Assembly: GCF_900447535.1 (NCBI RefSeq)
Contig: NZ_UFXX01000002.1
Span: 310,001 to 374,000, forward strand
Length of the DNA: 64,000 nt
Direction: 5' to 3'
Origin: Dermacoccus nishinomiyaensis
GTDB taxonomy: Bacteria; Actinomycetota; Actinomycetes; Actinomycetales; Dermatophilaceae
Shown here: in pieces, positions 61,849-64,000 of the stretch
Layout of the letters: every line of letters begins with the position of its first letter
Numbering within the stretch: position 1 is the stretch's first letter
Translations under genes and position numbers: made by a program
Notes under the pieces: model-generated
Told to the model about the DNA's origin: nothing
Database searches by the model: none
The model's input: only the letters and a program-made list of their open reading frames with translations

Positions 61849-64000
61849 ATGACCACCATTGCCCGGGAGATCGCGCCCTATGTCGTGTTCAGTGATGACA
61901 CGATCCTCGCGGCCCTCGCGAAGATCAGTGAGAACAAGGCGGGCATCGTCTTCTGCGTCGACTCGCACGGCATCCTGCAGGGAGCGTTGTCCGACGGCGA
62001 CTTCCGTCGCTGGGTCACCTCCCACCCCAGCGGCGACCTGAGCACGCCCGTCATCGAGGCGGCACACCGTTCGCCGGTGAAGCTTGCGTTCGGTACCGAG
62101 ACGTCGACGATCTCGCAGGCCTTCCGTGATGGCGTGCGCGTCATCCCACTCGTCGACGAACGCGGCCATGTGCGCGCTGTCGCCCGCAATGCTGTGGGAA
62201 GCGAGGTGCGGATCGGCCGCCATACGATCGGTGAGGGCCACCCCACACTCGTCATCGCCGAGATCGGCAACAACCACCAGGGCGACATCGAGCTCGCGAA
62301 GCGGCTCGTCGATCTCGCGAAGGGTGCCGGCGCCGACGCGGTGAAGTTCCAGCTGCGCGACCTGACGGGCCTGTACCGCCAGGGAGGTTTCGCCTCCAGC
62401 GCGGGAGAGGACCTGGGCGCGCAGTACACGATGAACCTGCTCGCCAAGTACTCGTTCACGAACGAGCAGATGATCGAGATCCTCGACTACTGCAAGAGCG
62501 TCGACATCGACGCCTTCTGCACACCGTGGGACGAGGCGTCGCTGCGAGTGCTCGCCGACTACGGCGTCCCGGCGCTGAAGATCGCGAGCGCCGACATGAC
62601 GAACCATGACTTGCTGCGTGCGTGCGCCGCCGAGCACCTGCCGATGCTCGTCTCGACGGGCATGTCGACGGAGGACGAGATCATCGCGAGCGTCGAGGTG
62701 ATGCGTCAGGCGGGCGGCGAGTTCGTCCTGCTGCAGGTGCAGTCGACCTATCCGGCGCCCTTCAAGGACATCAATCTGCGGTACATGTATCGCCTCGGCG
62801 TCATCGGCGAGTGTCCCGTCGGCTACTCGGGGCACGAGCGGGGTTACCACGTGCCGATCGCGGCCGTGGCGCGTGGTGCGCACGTCGTCGAGAAGCACTT
62901 CACGATCGACAAGAGCCTCGAGGGCAACGACCACCAGGTCTCGTTGCTGCCCGAGGAGTTCGCCGAGATGGTGACGAAGATCCGTGAGGTCGAGCTCGCG
63001 CTCGGCAACGGTGAGACGCGGGCGGTCTCCACGGGTGAGCTGATGAACCGTGCGAATCTCGCGAAGTCGCTCGTCGCGACGCGTGACATCGCCGTCGGCG
63101 AGAAGCTGACGCGGGAGGACGTGACGATCAAGTCGCCGGGCCGCGGCCTGCAGCCGAACCGTCTCGAGGCGCTCATCGGCCGCACCATGCGGCGCCCGAT
63201 CGAGTCGGGTGACTTCTTCTACGCGACCGATCTGACGGACGCTGTCGCGCACGGGCGCGCGTACGAGTTCAAGCGCCCCTGGGGACTGCCGGTGCGCTAC
63301 CACGACGCGCGCAAGCTGCTCGGTGCCGGTGAGACGCTGACGAACCCGGACTTCCTCGAGTTCCACCTGTCCTACAAGGACGTGGAGATGAGCCCCGAGC
63401 AGATCGCGGATGCGTTCGGCCACCAGAAGTTCGACGGCATGTTCCACACCGTCCACTGTCCCGATCTGTACGCCGGTGACTTCATCATCAACCTCGCGAG
63501 CGAGGACGACGCGACGTGGGAGCGCTCGATCGTCGAGGTCCAGAAGGTCGTCGAGATCACGCGTGACCTCAACCGCTGGTTCGACGACACCGAACCCCCC
63601 ATCGTCATCTGCACGATGGGCGGGTTCACGATGGACGCCTTCGACACGCCGGCGCAGCGCACCGTCAAGTACCAGCGCATCGCGAAGGCTCTCGCGCGCA
63701 TCGACGACGCCGACGTGCGCCTGACCGCGCAGACGCTGCCGCCGTACCCGTGGCTCATGGGCGGCCAGCAGCACCACAACCTGTTCATGGACGTCGACGA
63801 CACCGTCTGGTTCTGCGAGCAGTTCGGGCGCCGGTTGACGTTCGACCTGTCGCACTCGAAGCTGGCCGCAAACTTCACGAAGAAGCCGTTCAGCGAGTAC
63901 GTCGAGAAGCTCGCCCCGCTCAGCGACCACCTGCACATCGTCGATGCCGAGGGCGTCGACGGCGAGGGGCCGCAGATCGGTGACGGCGAGATCGACTGGC
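61849..64000 (+). CDS. CBS-NeuB-SAF-TIM-barrel fusion (nonulosonic acid synthase), 3' truncated by the window
   Basis: Open to the window end: 717 codons and no stop. Residues 1-~118 are a CBS pair (PYVVFSDDTILAALAKISENKAGIVFCVDSHG and STISQAFRDGVRVIPLVDERGH). Residues ~125-375 are a NeuB synthase: TLVIAEIGNNHQGDIELAKRL, KFQLRDLTGLY, FCTPWDEAS, CPVGYSGHERGYHV (H329), EKHFTID (E348, H350). Residues ~402-462 are an SAF/antifreeze-like lid with R432 in SPGRGLQPN. From ~465 a xylose-isomerase-like TIM barrel follows. It condenses PEP with a hexose or N-acetylhexosamine derivative. AGGAG lies 5 nt before the ATG. Confidence 0.87.
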   Translation, partial: MTTIAREIAPYVVFSDDTILAALAKISENKAGIVFCVDSHGILQGALSDGDFRRWVTSHPSGDLSTPVIEAAHRSPVKLAFGTETSTISQAFRDGVRVIPLVDERGHVRAVARNAVGSEVRIGRHTIGEGHPTLVIAEIGNNHQGDIELAKRLVDLAKGAGADAVKFQLRDLTGLYRQGGFASSAGEDLGAQYTMNLLAKYSFTNEQMIEILDYCKSVDIDAFCTPWDEASLRVLADYGVPALKIASADMTNHDLLRACAAEHLPMLVSTGMSTEDEIIASVEVMRQAGGEFVLLQVQSTYPAPFKDINLRYMYRLGVIGECPVGYSGHERGYHVPIAAVARGAHVVEKHFTIDKSLEGNDHQVSLLPEEFAEMVTKIREVELALGNGETRAVSTGELMNRANLAKSLVATRDIAVGEKLTREDVTIKSPGRGLQPNRLEALIGRTMRRPIESGDFFYATDLTDAVAHGRAYEFKRPWGLPVRYHDARKLLGAGETLTNPDFLEFHLSYKDVEMSPEQIADAFGHQKFDGMFHTVHCPDLYAGDFIINLASEDDATWERSIVEVQKVVEITRDLNRWFDDTEPPIVICTMGGFTMDAFDTPAQRTVKYQRIAKALARIDDADVRLTAQTLPPYPWLMGGQQHHNLFMDVDDTVWFCEQFGRRLTFDLSHSKLAANFTKKPFSEYVEKLAPLSDHLHIVDAEGVDGEGPQIGDGEIDW

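Noticed and set aside
61801-63936. Long open frame on the minus strand (711 codons)
   Set aside because: It is antisense to the NeuB-type gene; the plus frame shows conserved domains and a ribosome-binding site, the minus translation is Arg/Asp/Leu-rich without recognisable motifs.

Overview
The window is a contiguous stretch of very GC-rich chromosome (roughly 68-70% G+C by eye) with dense, short-spaced genes and many GTG starts. It is from an actinomycete. Supporting traits are acyl-CoA carboxylase subunits of the actinobacterial type (beta, epsilon and biotin-carrier alpha), a three-subunit SdhCAB, and a gene set lpdA / purine nucleoside phosphorylase / phosphohexomutase / add / deoA / cdd / sdh whose order resembles the Mycobacterium tuberculosis Rv3303c-Rv3319 region. 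A fused FemX plus ATP-grasp enzyme that could build an amino acid plus D-dicarboxylate peptidoglycan bridge points to a Micrococcineae organism with A4alpha-type peptidoglycan, for example Dermacoccaceae. The family assignment is inference.

Layout. 1-7.7 kb: end of an LCP cell-wall ligase, a Rossmann protein, acyl-CoA dehydrogenase, purE/purK, a winged-helix regulator, a class III nucleotidyl cyclase and birA. 7.7-25.2 kb: acyl-CoA carboxylase beta and epsilon, MOSC protein, DUF885 hydrolase, FemX-ATP-grasp fusion, lactate permease with operator-like palindromes, a cation/proton antiporter carrying a UBP zinc finger, Maf, an exported anchored protein facing a Ser/Thr kinase, an aldo/keto reductase and the acyl-CoA carboxylase alpha subunit. 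25.3-41 kb: TetR and lpdA, then a nucleoside uptake and salvage block (phosphorylases, deaminases, kinase, mutase, and a BMP-type ABC transporter), interrupted by one IS3-family element.

41-53.5 kb: barstar plus anchored barnase-type RNase, methylmalonyl-CoA mutase large subunit, pyrD, mannose-1-phosphate guanylyltransferase, a glycosyltransferase, sdhCAB, a 2H phosphoesterase and trpS. 53.7 kb to the end: a surface-polysaccharide locus (DeoR regulator, Wzz/BY-kinase, glycosyltransferases, a PIG-L deacetylase, a CMP-nonulosonate synthetase and a multidomain CBS-NeuB-SAF-TIM-barrel protein that runs off the window). This locus looks able to make and attach a sialic-acid-like sugar.

Themes across the window. 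Twelve genes have a TANNNT hexamer 6-7 nt before the start codon, which suggests leaderless mRNAs. Several convergent gene pairs are separated by long, near-perfect hairpins. A palindromic intergenic repeat family with an exact 19-bp period occurs at three places, and the IS element sits between two of them. No tRNA, rRNA, CRISPR array, prophage or recognised defence island was seen.
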